A program made the position numbers and the translations under genes. DNA of 6,610 nt from an uncultured Anaerovibrio sp. (GTDB lineage: Bacteria; Bacillota; Negativicutes; Selenomonadales; Selenomonadaceae): positions 1-6,610 of the forward strand of contig CAKPVW010000074.1 in assembly GCA_934196075.1 (NCBI GenBank), read 5' to 3'. This document shows, in pieces, positions 6,350 through 6,610 of the stretch (within the stretch, counting starts at the first letter, position 1; every line of letters begins with the position of its first letter). The notes below the pieces were generated by a model. That model was not told the DNA's origin, did not search any database, and was given only the letters and a program-made list of their open reading frames with translations.

Positions 6350-6576
6350 ACAGCCTGCGGTCATGGCGACTTTTGCTCTGTCGGCTAAATGACCCTGCCT
6401 GATAGTTTATCCTTACGCAGAGATACCGCTTGTCGCTGAGCCAATTCACAGTGACCGGATTGGCAGAGAGAGCTACCGGGCTCACTTTTGCTTCGCAAAA
6501 GCAGGAAGCCTCCTGACGCAAAAGTGTCATGCCCCTCCGGCTGTTGACGAATCATTCTGCCTTATCGATGCCACCA
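6350..6576. repeat. Structured 236-bp-period repeat, copy D
   Basis: This is the second unit of the right-hand pair, exactly 236 bases after copy C. It aligns without gaps to copy B up to 6576, with about 12 differences over 201 bases. The ~34 bases after 6576 to the window end resemble the sequence after copy B only if a gap is allowed. No coding support is seen. Confidence 0.85.
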
Positions 6577-6610
6577 ACTGATTTGCTACCACATAGCGGA
6601 GAAAGGTAAT

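Overview
The window most likely comes from a diderm Firmicute of the Negativicutes (Selenomonas/Megamonas/Mitsuokella-like; genus not resolved). The reasons are mixed traits. The DNA is AT-rich, with strong AGGAGG-type ribosome sites, intrinsic terminators and a riboswitch followed by a terminator, all Firmicute-like. The main gene, however, encodes a TonB-dependent outer-membrane receptor ending in phenylalanine, which needs an outer membrane.

Layout. Positions 1-437 hold two head-to-tail copies (236-bp period) of a structured, apparently non-coding repeat; the first copy is cut by the window edge. Positions 501-679 hold a 179-bp near-palindromic, MITE-like element that can fold into one long hairpin. 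A sigma70-type promoter (755-783) then leads into a cobalamin riboswitch (811-967) and an intrinsic terminator (1072-1115). Next is a BtuB-like corrinoid receptor gene (1132-3147), closed by its own terminator (3160-3192). A second promoter, with a run of seven G between its -35 and -10 boxes, starts a two-gene operon: an AlgI-like membrane-bound O-acyltransferase (3315-4709, probable TTG start) and a DHHW/AlgJ-AlgX-like SGNH protein (4724-6076). Thirty-seven bases after the last stop the same repeat pair returns in the same orientation (6114-6576).

How the parts work together. The receptor is expected to be made when cobalamin is scarce and to import corrinoids with TonB/ExbBD energy; those partners are not in the window. 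The acyltransferase and DHHW proteins form the usual two-part system that moves acyl groups across the inner membrane and places them on an extracellular or periplasmic glycan. No glycan synthesis genes are present, so the substrate is unknown. The two transcription units look functionally unrelated. Both sit between roughly 93% identical direct repeats, so the 5.7-kb segment could be a recombinable cassette.

The points most worth following are the possible phase-variable promoter of the acylation operon, the flanking repeat pairs with their mutually exclusive hairpins, and the MITE-like hairpin upstream of the riboswitch. I saw no clearly new protein system.
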